Shown: piece by piece, positions 7,315 through 13,718 of the stretch
Layout: the number at the start of each line of letters is the position of its first letter
Position numbering within the stretch: the first letter of the stretch is position 1
Assembly (NCBI GenBank): GCA_029982615.1
Contig: JARRBK010000019.1
Location: 1-34,158, forward strand
Source: Tepidanaerobacteraceae bacterium
GTDB taxonomy: Bacteria > Bacillota > Thermosediminibacteria > Thermosediminibacterales > Tepidanaerobacteraceae
Length of the DNA: 34,158 bases
Direction of reading: 5' to 3'
Made by a program: the position numbers and the translations under genes
Notes under the pieces: generated by a model
What the model saw: only the letters and a program-made list of their open reading frames with translations
Databases searched by the model: none
Told to the model about the DNA's origin: nothing

Positions 7315-8328
7315 TTAGTTGCTCCAGTAATCTTTTAATGCCTCGACGGCGGGTTTGCCCTCGTATAAAATCCTGTAAAGTTCTACCAGCAAAGAAACAT
7401 CGCTTAAGTTTAATTTTCCCTGTTGTTCAAGGGTTGCTGCCAGTTTATATCCCACTTTTGCCGCCGGGTATCCTTCTACGGTTTGATTTTTCATTTCTTC
7501 GACTGCTTCTTTCATGGTTTTGCCCTGCCCCAGCAGTTTCCCTAAAGTTCTATTCCTTCCCCCCTGGGATGTCACATAAAGGTCTCCGACACCGGCAAGC
7601 CCCAGAGCCGTTTCTACGTCTCCGCCTTTTGCCTTTACCAACGCAGCAAGTTCCATACATCCCCTGGCAATCAATGCTGCCTTTGGATTGTCCATATTTT
7701 CATACATTCCTTCACAAATTCCTATTGTTATAGCGTAAGAATTTTTCAAAGCTGCACAGATTTCAACCCCAATAATATCCTGAGTAACGTTCGACTTGAA
7801 GTATGGCGCTTTAAAAGCTTTTTGCAGAACTCTGGCGGCTTCAATATTTTTTGAGGCAAAAATTGCTTCGGAAAAAACTTCATTGGCAACTTCAATCGCT
7901 CTCAACGGGCCTCCGATTTTTACTACCGGAATATTTTTTTGTTGCCCGGCCAGGCAGTCTTCTATAATTTCCGACATGGTCATCAGGGATTCTTCCTCAA
8001 TACCTTTAGCAATGTTTGCTATGATAACATTCTCGTCAATATAACCTGAAATGGAATTGGTTATGTCTCGGATTCCATCGGATGTGACCGCCAGTATTAT
8101 AATACTGCTGTCCTGCAGTGCCTTTTCCAGTTCATCGGCCATAAAAAATTCCACGCTTTGAGGAATATCGGAATTTAATTTTTCACATCTTCCGGTAGCC
8201 CTGTAATTTTCAATAGTACTGGTATCCCACCTAGTACCCCATAATTTAACCTCATTTTTTTGTTTCGCCAAGTGAATTGCCAGAGCTGTTCCCATCACTC
8301 CTGCACCCAGTACAGTTACTTTGCCCAT
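7315..8328 (-). CDS. GpsA-like NAD(P)-dependent polyol-phosphate dehydrogenase
   Basis: The 337-residue protein belongs to the glycerol-3-phosphate dehydrogenase (GpsA) family. The N-terminal Rossmann loop is GAGVMGTALA (residues 8-17). The catalytic Lys lies in EICAALKNSYAI, and the C-terminal substrate region GLAGVGDLYVTSQGGRNRTLG matches GpsA. The usual GPSFAKE-type loop reads GGPLRAIE here, so substrate contacts may differ. It lies 3 bases after the RpiB-type gene inside a PTS polyol operon, not near lipid genes. I infer that it may oxidise a short-chain polyol phosphate of the pathway rather than make glycerol-3-phosphate for lipids. A housekeeping role cannot be excluded. Confidence 0.8.
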   Translation of the reverse strand: MGKVTVLGAGVMGTALAIHLAKQKNEVKLWGTRWDTSTIENYRATGRCEKLNSDIPQSVEFFMADELEKALQDSSIIILAVTSDGIRDITNSISGYIDENVIIANIAKGIEEESLMTMSEIIEDCLAGQQKNIPVVKIGGPLRAIEVANEVFSEAIFASKNIEAARVLQKAFKAPYFKSNVTQDIIGVEICAALKNSYAITIGICEGMYENMDNPKAALIARGCMELAALVKAKGGDVETALGLAGVGDLYVTSQGGRNRTLGKLLGQGKTMKEAVEEMKNQTVEGYPAAKVGYKLAATLEQQGKLNLSDVSLLVELYRILYEGKPAVEALKDYWSN

Positions 8329-8331
8329 GTC

Positions 8332-8796
8332 TTATCCCACCTTCTTTGTAGCCCTGTATTTCGCATCTATTTCATTCATTCTTTCAACCTTTGGTATAGA
8401 CCTGCCTCCAGAAAAATTGCTTTCAAGCCACACAGCCACCAGCGATTTGGCAAGTTCAGGGCCGATTACCCTCGAACCCATTGTCATTATCTGGGCATCG
8501 TTGCTTTTTCTGGCTCTTTCGGCAGAGTATACATCATGGCAGCATGCCGCACGCACACCTGGAATTTTATTTGCGGTAATCGCCATCCCTATTCCCGTTC
8601 CGCAGATTAATATTCCTCTATCATAATTACCTTCAGCCACCGCCAGTGCCACTTTCTCCGCCACATCGGGATATAGCACAGGATCTTTCGAGTAACACCC
8701 CATATCATCAAAGTCTATACCTTTTTCTTTTAAAAATTCCATTATCACCTGTTTTAGATCAAATCCGGCTTCATCGCAACCTATTGCCAGTTTCAT
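8332..8796 (-). CDS. rpiB: RpiB/LacAB-family sugar-phosphate isomerase
   Basis: The 154-residue enzyme is of the RpiB/LacA/LacB family, which interconverts aldose and ketose phosphates. Key visible parts are the N-terminal GCDEAGFDLK, the catalytic-base loop ICGTGIGMAITANK with Cys65, and HDVYSAERARKSNDAQI. Ribose-5-phosphate isomerases usually have DHAG at the start; this protein has DEAG, as I recall for LacA. That suggests a substrate other than ribose-5-phosphate, such as a tetrulose or hexulose phosphate. A GGAGAG ribosome site precedes the ATG at 8796. It is nearly fused to the following GpsA-like gene (3-base gap), so the two probably act in the same route. Confidence 0.87.
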   Translation of the reverse strand: MKLAIGCDEAGFDLKQVIMEFLKEKGIDFDDMGCYSKDPVLYPDVAEKVALAVAEGNYDRGILICGTGIGMAITANKIPGVRAACCHDVYSAERARKSNDAQIMTMGSRVIGPELAKSLVAVWLESNFSGGRSIPKVERMNEIDAKYRATKKVG

Positions 8797-8814
8797 TTGT
8801 TTTCACTCTCCTAT

Positions 8815-8860
8815 TATTAGTTTATATAAGTCAATTTTATTAGTTTATATAAGTCAATTT
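8815..8860. repeat. Exact 23-bp tandem duplication at the end of the SDR gene
   Basis: The 23-base unit TATTAGTTTATATAAGTCAA(TTT) occurs twice head-to-tail (8815-8837 and 8838-8860) without a mismatch. The copy nearest the SDR gene contains its TGA stop codon; the other is pure spacer before the RpiB-type gene. Confidence 0.9.
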
Positions 8861-9603
8861 GAAAATGTCCGGCCGCCGTCCACCAAAATAAACTGACCGG
8901 TTATAAAGCCGCTGACATCCGATGCCAGAAATACCGCCAATTCCGCCACATCCTTCGCTGTCCCCATTCTCCTCACAGGAATCTTTTTTATAATAGCCTT
9001 CTTGTATTCCTCGCCATACAGCTTATCCAGCAACGGAGTATCTATACTCCTGGGACCAATGGCATTAACCGTAATATTATAACCCGCCAGTTCGTTGGCA
9101 AGACTTCGGGTAAGCCCTATTTGGCCTGCTTTGGAAGCGGCATAATGCGGCCCGCCACCCGACCCCGTTATAGCAGAGCCTGAAGATATGATTACAATCC
9201 TCCCATAATTTTGTCTAATCATAGCCTTACTTACTGCTTTTGTAATTAGGAAGGTACCGGTCAGATTAACATTCAATATTTTATTCCACATTTCCAGGGT
9301 TACATCGGCCAGTGCACATTTTGTAGATATTCCCGCGCTATGCACAAGAATGTCTATCTTGCTATGGTTTTTTAATATTTCTTCAACGGTTTTTTCCACA
9401 TCGCTTTCAATTGTTAAATCCACATGATAAAAATAAGCTTTTCCGCCAGCAGCATTGATATCTTCCACCACTTTTTGGCCGTCTCCCTCATTAATATCCA
9501 TACAGAACACTTCACAACCTTTAGAGGCCAGGGAGATTGCCACTTCCTTCCCTATGCCGCTGCCGGAACCGGTTATCACTGCTGTATTGCCTGTAAAACT
9601 CAT
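8854..9603 (-). CDS. Short-chain dehydrogenase/reductase (polyol or ketose type)
   Basis: The 249-residue protein is a classical SDR oxidoreductase. The cofactor loop is TGSGSGIG (11-18), with Asp36 after strand beta-2, which favours NAD(H). The usual NNAG is HSAG here. The catalytic tetrad is Asn113, a serine at 140-141 (IISSGSA), Tyr154 and Lys158 (YAASK), and the C-terminus GFITGQFILVDGG is typical. Length is standard. It lies 31 bases after the zinc alcohol dehydrogenase gene in the PTS operon, so it likely oxidises or reduces a polyol, ketose or their phosphates (compare sorbitol-6-phosphate and gluconate 5-dehydrogenases). The ATG at 9603 has AAGGAGATATCC before it. Confidence 0.88.
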   Translation of the reverse strand: MSFTGNTAVITGSGSGIGKEVAISLASKGCEVFCMDINEGDGQKVVEDINAAGGKAYFYHVDLTIESDVEKTVEEILKNHSKIDILVHSAGISTKCALADVTLEMWNKILNVNLTGTFLITKAVSKAMIRQNYGRIVIISSGSAITGSGGGPHYAASKAGQIGLTRSLANELAGYNITVNAIGPRSIDTPLLDKLYGEEYKKAIIKKIPVRRMGTAKDVAELAVFLASDVSGFITGQFILVDGGRTFSN

Positions 9604-9634
9604 TTTGGATATCTCCTTAATATCTTTTATTGAT

Positions 9635-10669
9635 TTACGAATCCTCTCGAATCATTACCTTTAAGTATTTTTCTTTTGGATTGGATGCAAGATTTATGGC
9701 TTTCCCCAAATCCTTTAAATCAAAGACATGTGTGATCATTTCTCTTGCTTTTACTTTTTTGTCGTGAATCATCTTCAGAGCTTCAATATACTCAAAAGGA
9801 GTGGAAGAATAAGTTCCTATAATCGATATTTCATCTTCAAAAAATCTGCGCGAATTGATATTAATCATGGGATTCTTGTCAAAAGGCGAAAAAACTATAA
9901 TGCTTCCTCCCCTTCTCACAACTTCAACCGCTTGAGTAAGCAAGCTGGAAACCCCTGCAGAAATTATGACTAAATCGACGCCCAACCCTCCGGTAAGTTC
10001 TTTAATTTTTTCAGCCAAATCTTCTTTCGCAACATTTATTGCAAAATCCATGCCAAATTCCAGAGCCTTTTGCAGCCTGAAATCCGATATATCGCTGATA
10101 AATACTTTTCCGGCTCCCTGGGCTTTAGCCAGCTGGCCGTGGATTATTCCAATCTGACCTGCTCCCATGATCAGGACCGTATCTTCAGGCATTATTTTCA
10201 CATATTTCTGGCCGTGGATACAGCATGCCACCGGTTCAGCCATAGCAGCCTCTTCATACGTCATATCATCAGGAATTTTATGCATCGAATGCTTTACATT
10301 TAGAGCGGGTATGCGGATGTATTCCGAAAATCCTCCTGGATCTATATTAGTGGTCTTAAACTGCTGGCATAAAGTGTGGTGACCGTGGAGACAATAATGA
10401 CAGGTAAAACATGGAACGTGATGTGCAACAAATATCCTGTCGCCCACTTTAAAATCCGTCACATTTTTACCCACCTCTACAATATCACCGGAAACCTCAT
10501 GACCCAGCACGATTGGGGGAGTAACGGTTTTAGCCACAGCTTTGTGGACATCGGTTCCGCACAATCCGCATGCTCTCATTTTAATTAAAACTTCATCATC
10601 GTTGATTTTTGGAACCTGAAGGTCTTCATACCTGAAATCTCCTACATCATAAAAAACACTTGCTTTCAT
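9635..10669 (-). CDS. Zinc-dependent alcohol dehydrogenase (sorbitol/threonine dehydrogenase type)
   Basis: The 344-residue protein is a medium-chain dehydrogenase. Catalytic zinc ligands are Cys37 (CGLCGTD), His57 and Glu58 (GHE). Four structural-zinc cysteines are at 87, 90, 93 and 101, and the NAD loop is GAGQIG with an acidic residue after beta-2. It resembles galactitol-1-phosphate, sorbitol or threonine dehydrogenases. Next to a galactitol-type PTS, oxidation of the incoming polyol phosphate to a ketose phosphate is the natural role (inference). I chose the ATG at 10669 because it has AGGAG eight bases upstream and the family begins with MKA. An 18-residue upstream extension in frame has no such site. 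Confidence 0.88.
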   Translation of the reverse strand: MKASVFYDVGDFRYEDLQVPKINDDEVLIKMRACGLCGTDVHKAVAKTVTPPIVLGHEVSGDIVEVGKNVTDFKVGDRIFVAHHVPCFTCHYCLHGHHTLCQQFKTTNIDPGGFSEYIRIPALNVKHSMHKIPDDMTYEEAAMAEPVACCIHGQKYVKIMPEDTVLIMGAGQIGIIHGQLAKAQGAGKVFISDISDFRLQKALEFGMDFAINVAKEDLAEKIKELTGGLGVDLVIISAGVSSLLTQAVEVVRRGGSIIVFSPFDKNPMININSRRFFEDEISIIGTYSSTPFEYIEALKMIHDKKVKAREMITHVFDLKDLGKAINLASNPKEKYLKVMIREDS

Positions 10670-10691
10670 TATAACCACTCCTGAAGCAGAT

Positions 10692-11159
10692 TTATTTTCT
10701 TTTTTTTGTTTTTTTGCTATCATATTGCTTTTTTGTATTAAAATATTTCTCTTTTTCTTTAAAGAAAGCTAGAAGTTCATCATGCCCTAGTATATTGTTG
10801 CTGATCCAGTAGCGCCCCCTCAGAACGCTGGGTTCTCCTAACCTTACCAGATATTTGTCGCTGAAAATAAATTCGTTGACATTTATTTTCTTTATTTTAG
10901 ACAGGTCATAAGAATGTTTCATTCCAAAACTGAAAAAATGTATATTGTCGCCATCTATTATTACTTTATGAGGAGTGTTTAAGGTTATAAAAGTCGATAT
11001 AATGACTACCGGCATCACTACAATCAGCAGTCTGTACAGAATATTTTCCGGGAAATATATGCGTTGGTAGATGGACCACACAAAAACACCGATTATTAAA
11101 ATTGCAGGAATTAATTGGGATATAAGATAATAAGAATACTTATACTTATAAACCTTCAA
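10692..11159 (-). CDS. Small membrane protein with PH-like cytoplasmic domain, unknown function
   Basis: I do not recognise a named family. The 155-residue protein has two hydrophobic segments near residues 12-30 and 42-60. A soluble, beta-rich stretch follows (HKVIIDGDNIHFFSFG, then YDLSKIKKINVNEF), resembling a bacterial PH-like domain of the YdbT type. The tail is a very basic, Lys-rich end. The TTG start at 11159 has GAGGAGG seven bases upstream, which decides the start. It lies inside the PTS operon, after a strong hairpin and before the alcohol dehydrogenase, and may be an accessory membrane factor. Confidence that it is a gene is good; its role is open. Confidence 0.72.
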   Translation of the reverse strand: MKVYKYKYSYYLISQLIPAILIIGVFVWSIYQRIYFPENILYRLLIVVMPVVIISTFITLNTPHKVIIDGDNIHFFSFGMKHSYDLSKIKKINVNEFIFSDKYLVRLGEPSVLRGRYWISNNILGHDELLAFFKEKEKYFNTKKQYDSKKTKKRK

Positions 11160-11201
11160 GCGATATCCTCCTCAGTGAGGCATTTTTAAAATATGAAACC
11201 T

Positions 11202-11245
11202 AAGCAAATTCACTCTAGCTGTAATAAGCTAGAGTGAATTTGCTT
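11202..11245 (-). terminator. Strong hairpin between gatB and the downstream genes
   Basis: Perfect 19-bp arms (11202-11220 and 11227-11245) enclose a 6-base loop. On the minus strand no immediate T run follows (AGGTTTCATATTTT), so full termination is doubtful. It more likely stabilises the upstream gatACB transcript or lowers expression of the enzymes downstream. Confidence 0.6.
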
Positions 11246-11252
11246 CTTTAAA

Positions 11253-11540
11253 TTACTTATCTCCTAAAGCTGCTACGATTTTTTCAATATCTTTATCGAC
11301 GCCTACTCCGGATAAAAATGATATGCTTCTGATGACTGGTGTGGAACCACAGTTCTGCAAAGTGGTTGTGCTAACAATTAGATCATAGTTCGGAGCCTTT
11401 GCAGGAGCTTCGGCAGCCTTGCACTGTTCAACCAATACATCATAGCCCCGTGCTTTCAAAGCTTCTTCCACTTTCTTTGCGACCATGGTAGAGGTCGCAA
11501 TTCCTGTTCCACATGCGACTAAAATTCTTTTTTTAGCCAT
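11253..11540 (-). CDS. gatB: PTS galactitol-type transporter subunit EIIB
   Basis: The 95-residue EIIB takes phosphate from EIIA on a cysteine and passes it to the sugar during transport through EIIC. The motif ILVACGTGIATSTMVAKKVEE carries the phospho-Cys near residue 9. The closing GVGVDKDIEKIV is typical. I place the start at the ATG at 11540, since TTGGAGG lies a few bases upstream; an earlier in-frame TTG is part of that ribosome site itself. It lies 33 bases after gatC and completes the EIIA-EIIC-EIIB set. Confidence 0.93.
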   Translation of the reverse strand: MAKKRILVACGTGIATSTMVAKKVEEALKARGYDVLVEQCKAAEAPAKAPNYDLIVSTTTLQNCGSTPVIRSISFLSGVGVDKDIEKIVAALGDK

Positions 11541-11573
11541 GATTAGGACCTCCAAAAGTTTTAATAATTTTTA

Positions 11574-12944
11574 TTATTTGCTTGCATTAATTTCTTCTGC
11601 ATATTGCTTCCTTATATCGTTTCTTACCCACCACCACAGTGCTGCGTAAACAATGGCACAAACTATGGCTGCGACAAATATCGCAGGGCTATCGGGTTGC
11701 AATATTCTTATGATAATCCACGGTACCACATGGGATCCTAGATCTATACCGCTTATCATATTGGCTCCTTCAGGGAATTGGAAACCGACCGCTTTGCCCA
11801 TGGTGGTTGCCAATTCTGCAAAGTTTGTGGCTATGAAGAATATTATCGCCATACAAATGATCGAATTCAGAATACCTTTTACGATGTTGCCTCTTGATAC
11901 AGCGGTAGCCCAAATTACTATGAACGGCAGAACAGCCAGGTCGGCGAATGGAAGCATGCGGTTGTACGGCAGGACCACAGCCATCAAAATTGTTATCGGT
12001 ACCATTATCAGCGCAACAGCCATGCCGGCAGGATGCCCTATTACAATGGCCGCATCCAGTCCGATATAAACTTCTTTGCCAGGAAATCTCTTCTGGATGA
12101 ATTCACGGGCGCCTTCGGACAGAGGTATTAGCCCTTCCATTAAAATAGCCACCATTTTGGGCATCAGAACCAATACCGACGCCATCTGAACGCCCAGCGT
12201 CAATATTCCCTTGAGGTCGTACTTCCCTAAAACACCCATTATCAAACCGAGGATAAGACCCATCAAAAGAGGTTCGCCGAAAAGACCGAATCTCTTCTGA
12301 ACATCTTCCGGGCTGGCATGAATATTGTTCAAACCCGGTATTTTGCTTTCTATCTTTTCCAGCACATACATAAGCGGAGCCCAACCTACAGTTTCCGTAT
12401 GGGGCAGCGATACGCCTGGGAGGCCGAAGTGATGCTCCAGAACCGGTGCGGTCCAATCCGCCAGTTTGAAAATGACTATTGCCGTCAGGCAACCCACCAA
12501 AATGCCGAAGAACATATTGTGGGAAGCATAGTAAGCAATTGAACCGGCGAATATGAAATGCCAGTAATTCCACAAATCCACGTCCATTGTTTTTGTAAAA
12601 TTAATAGCCAGCAGTATAACATTTAATACGAGTACGATGGGAATCAACAATGGAGCAACAGGTGTCCCAAACGAGATGGCGGCACCAATTGGCCAGCCCA
12701 CGTCAGGAACGTCAAGATTTAAACCCAGGGATTTGACCAGGGCTTGGGCTGCGGGTCCTAAAGCGCTCGTCAGCAAACCGATTACCAGATTAATCCCTAC
12801 AAAACCAACGCCAATGGTAAGACCTGCTCTGAAAGATTTCTTAAATCCCTGTCCCAAAACCATGCCAAATATTGTTAAAATAATTGGCAACATGACCGAG
12901 GGACCCAAACCTAAAACAAAATCAACCGCTGCTTTAATGCTCAT
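11574..12944 (-). CDS. gatC: PTS galactitol-type transporter subunit EIIC
   Basis: The 456-residue integral membrane permease is of the galactitol EIIC family, with about ten or more hydrophobic segments through its length. It moves the polyol across the membrane as it is phosphorylated. Recognisable parts are the N-terminal AAVDFVLGLGPSVMLPI, TMDVDLWNYWHFIFAG, and the YIGLDAAIVIGHPAGMAVAL loop. The ATG at 12944 is chosen because AAGGAGGG stands five bases before it; an in-frame GTG at 12950 would touch that site. The gene sits between gatA and gatB under the sigma-54 promoter. Related carriers move galactitol, arabitol, ribitol or xylitol, so the substrate stays open. Confidence 0.93.
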   Translation of the reverse strand: MSIKAAVDFVLGLGPSVMLPIILTIFGMVLGQGFKKSFRAGLTIGVGFVGINLVIGLLTSALGPAAQALVKSLGLNLDVPDVGWPIGAAISFGTPVAPLLIPIVLVLNVILLAINFTKTMDVDLWNYWHFIFAGSIAYYASHNMFFGILVGCLTAIVIFKLADWTAPVLEHHFGLPGVSLPHTETVGWAPLMYVLEKIESKIPGLNNIHASPEDVQKRFGLFGEPLLMGLILGLIMGVLGKYDLKGILTLGVQMASVLVLMPKMVAILMEGLIPLSEGAREFIQKRFPGKEVYIGLDAAIVIGHPAGMAVALIMVPITILMAVVLPYNRMLPFADLAVLPFIVIWATAVSRGNIVKGILNSIICMAIIFFIATNFAELATTMGKAVGFQFPEGANMISGIDLGSHVVPWIIIRILQPDSPAIFVAAIVCAIVYAALWWWVRNDIRKQYAEEINASK

Positions 12945-13049
12945 AAACACCCTCCTTATTTTTTTGCATTATGCTTTTTATTATACTGAAATTCTTTATT
13001 CTTACTTTTATCCATCACCTCCTTAATTAAATAGTGAAGTGGATTTTAT

Positions 13050-13550
13050 TTAATAGTTTCCAGCCATATCCATTTTTTCTGCGTTGTCATCATCCTTTGC
13101 CGTCATAAGCCTTAAAACAGTATCCACATCTTTTGAAACCGATAGTTTCAATAAAAGCTCTTTGTTTTGAAATACTTCCATTAAATCCTGCAACAATTCT
13201 AATTGAACATTCGGATCTGTTATTGCCAGCATAAAAATTATTTTAACGTTTACTTTTTCCTCGGGATTCCCCATCACATTGAATTGCACAGGGTTTTTAA
13301 GTATTGCTACAGCAATAGCAGGTTTTATAACATGTTTTATATCCGCATGCGGTATTGCTACTCCAACACCTTCTGTAGGAAGGCCTGTAGGAAACACCTT
13401 TTCTCTCTCCAAAATCGCCTCTAAATAACTTTCTTTCGCATACCCTTTAGAAATCAATAAACTTGCCAGCTTTTTTATTATTTCCTCTTTTCCCTCTGCT
13501 TCTGCATCGATTTGTATGAGTTCTGGATTTAAAAAGTTTAATTGTGGCAT
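13050..13550 (-). CDS. gatA: PTS EIIA component, fructose/mannitol/galactitol type
   Basis: The 166-residue protein is a PTS EIIA type-2 domain. It accepts phosphate from HPr on the histidine in GVAIPHADIKHV (about residue 68) and hands it to EIIB. The flanking EREKVFPTGLPTEG and the helix after VKIIFMLAI fit the family. The ATG at 13550 follows GAAGGAGG. It is the first gene after the -24/-12 promoter at 13688-13703, with a leader of about 125 bases. It may also phosphorylate the PRD and EII domains of the neighbouring activator, linking transport to transcription (inference from LevR-type systems). Confidence 0.93.
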   Translation of the reverse strand: MPQLNFLNPELIQIDAEAEGKEEIIKKLASLLISKGYAKESYLEAILEREKVFPTGLPTEGVGVAIPHADIKHVIKPAIAVAILKNPVQFNVMGNPEEKVNVKIIFMLAITDPNVQLELLQDLMEVFQNKELLLKLSVSKDVDTVLRLMTAKDDDNAEKMDMAGNY

Positions 13551-13687
13551 TATTTAGCCTCCTTCAAATTGTGGAAAGTTTTAAGCTGTTTTTTGATTAG
13601 TAAAACTTAAATATTTGGAGTGTTGGGCGAAATAAATATAACTCAATGAGATTTGGCATGAAATTTCAATTTCACAAATAATAATCA

Positions 13688-13703
13688 AGCAAATACCGTA
13701 CCA
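13688..13703 (-). promoter_or_regulatory. Sigma-54 (-24/-12) promoter of the gat PTS operon
   Basis: On the minus strand TGGTACGGTATTTGCT matches the TGGCAC-N5-TTGCW consensus with one change, and the GG and GC pairs are exactly ten bases apart. It lies between the stop of the sigma-54 activator and gatA. Transcription should begin near 13677. Confidence 0.85.
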
Positions 13704-13718
13704 ATTCAAATGGCAGGT

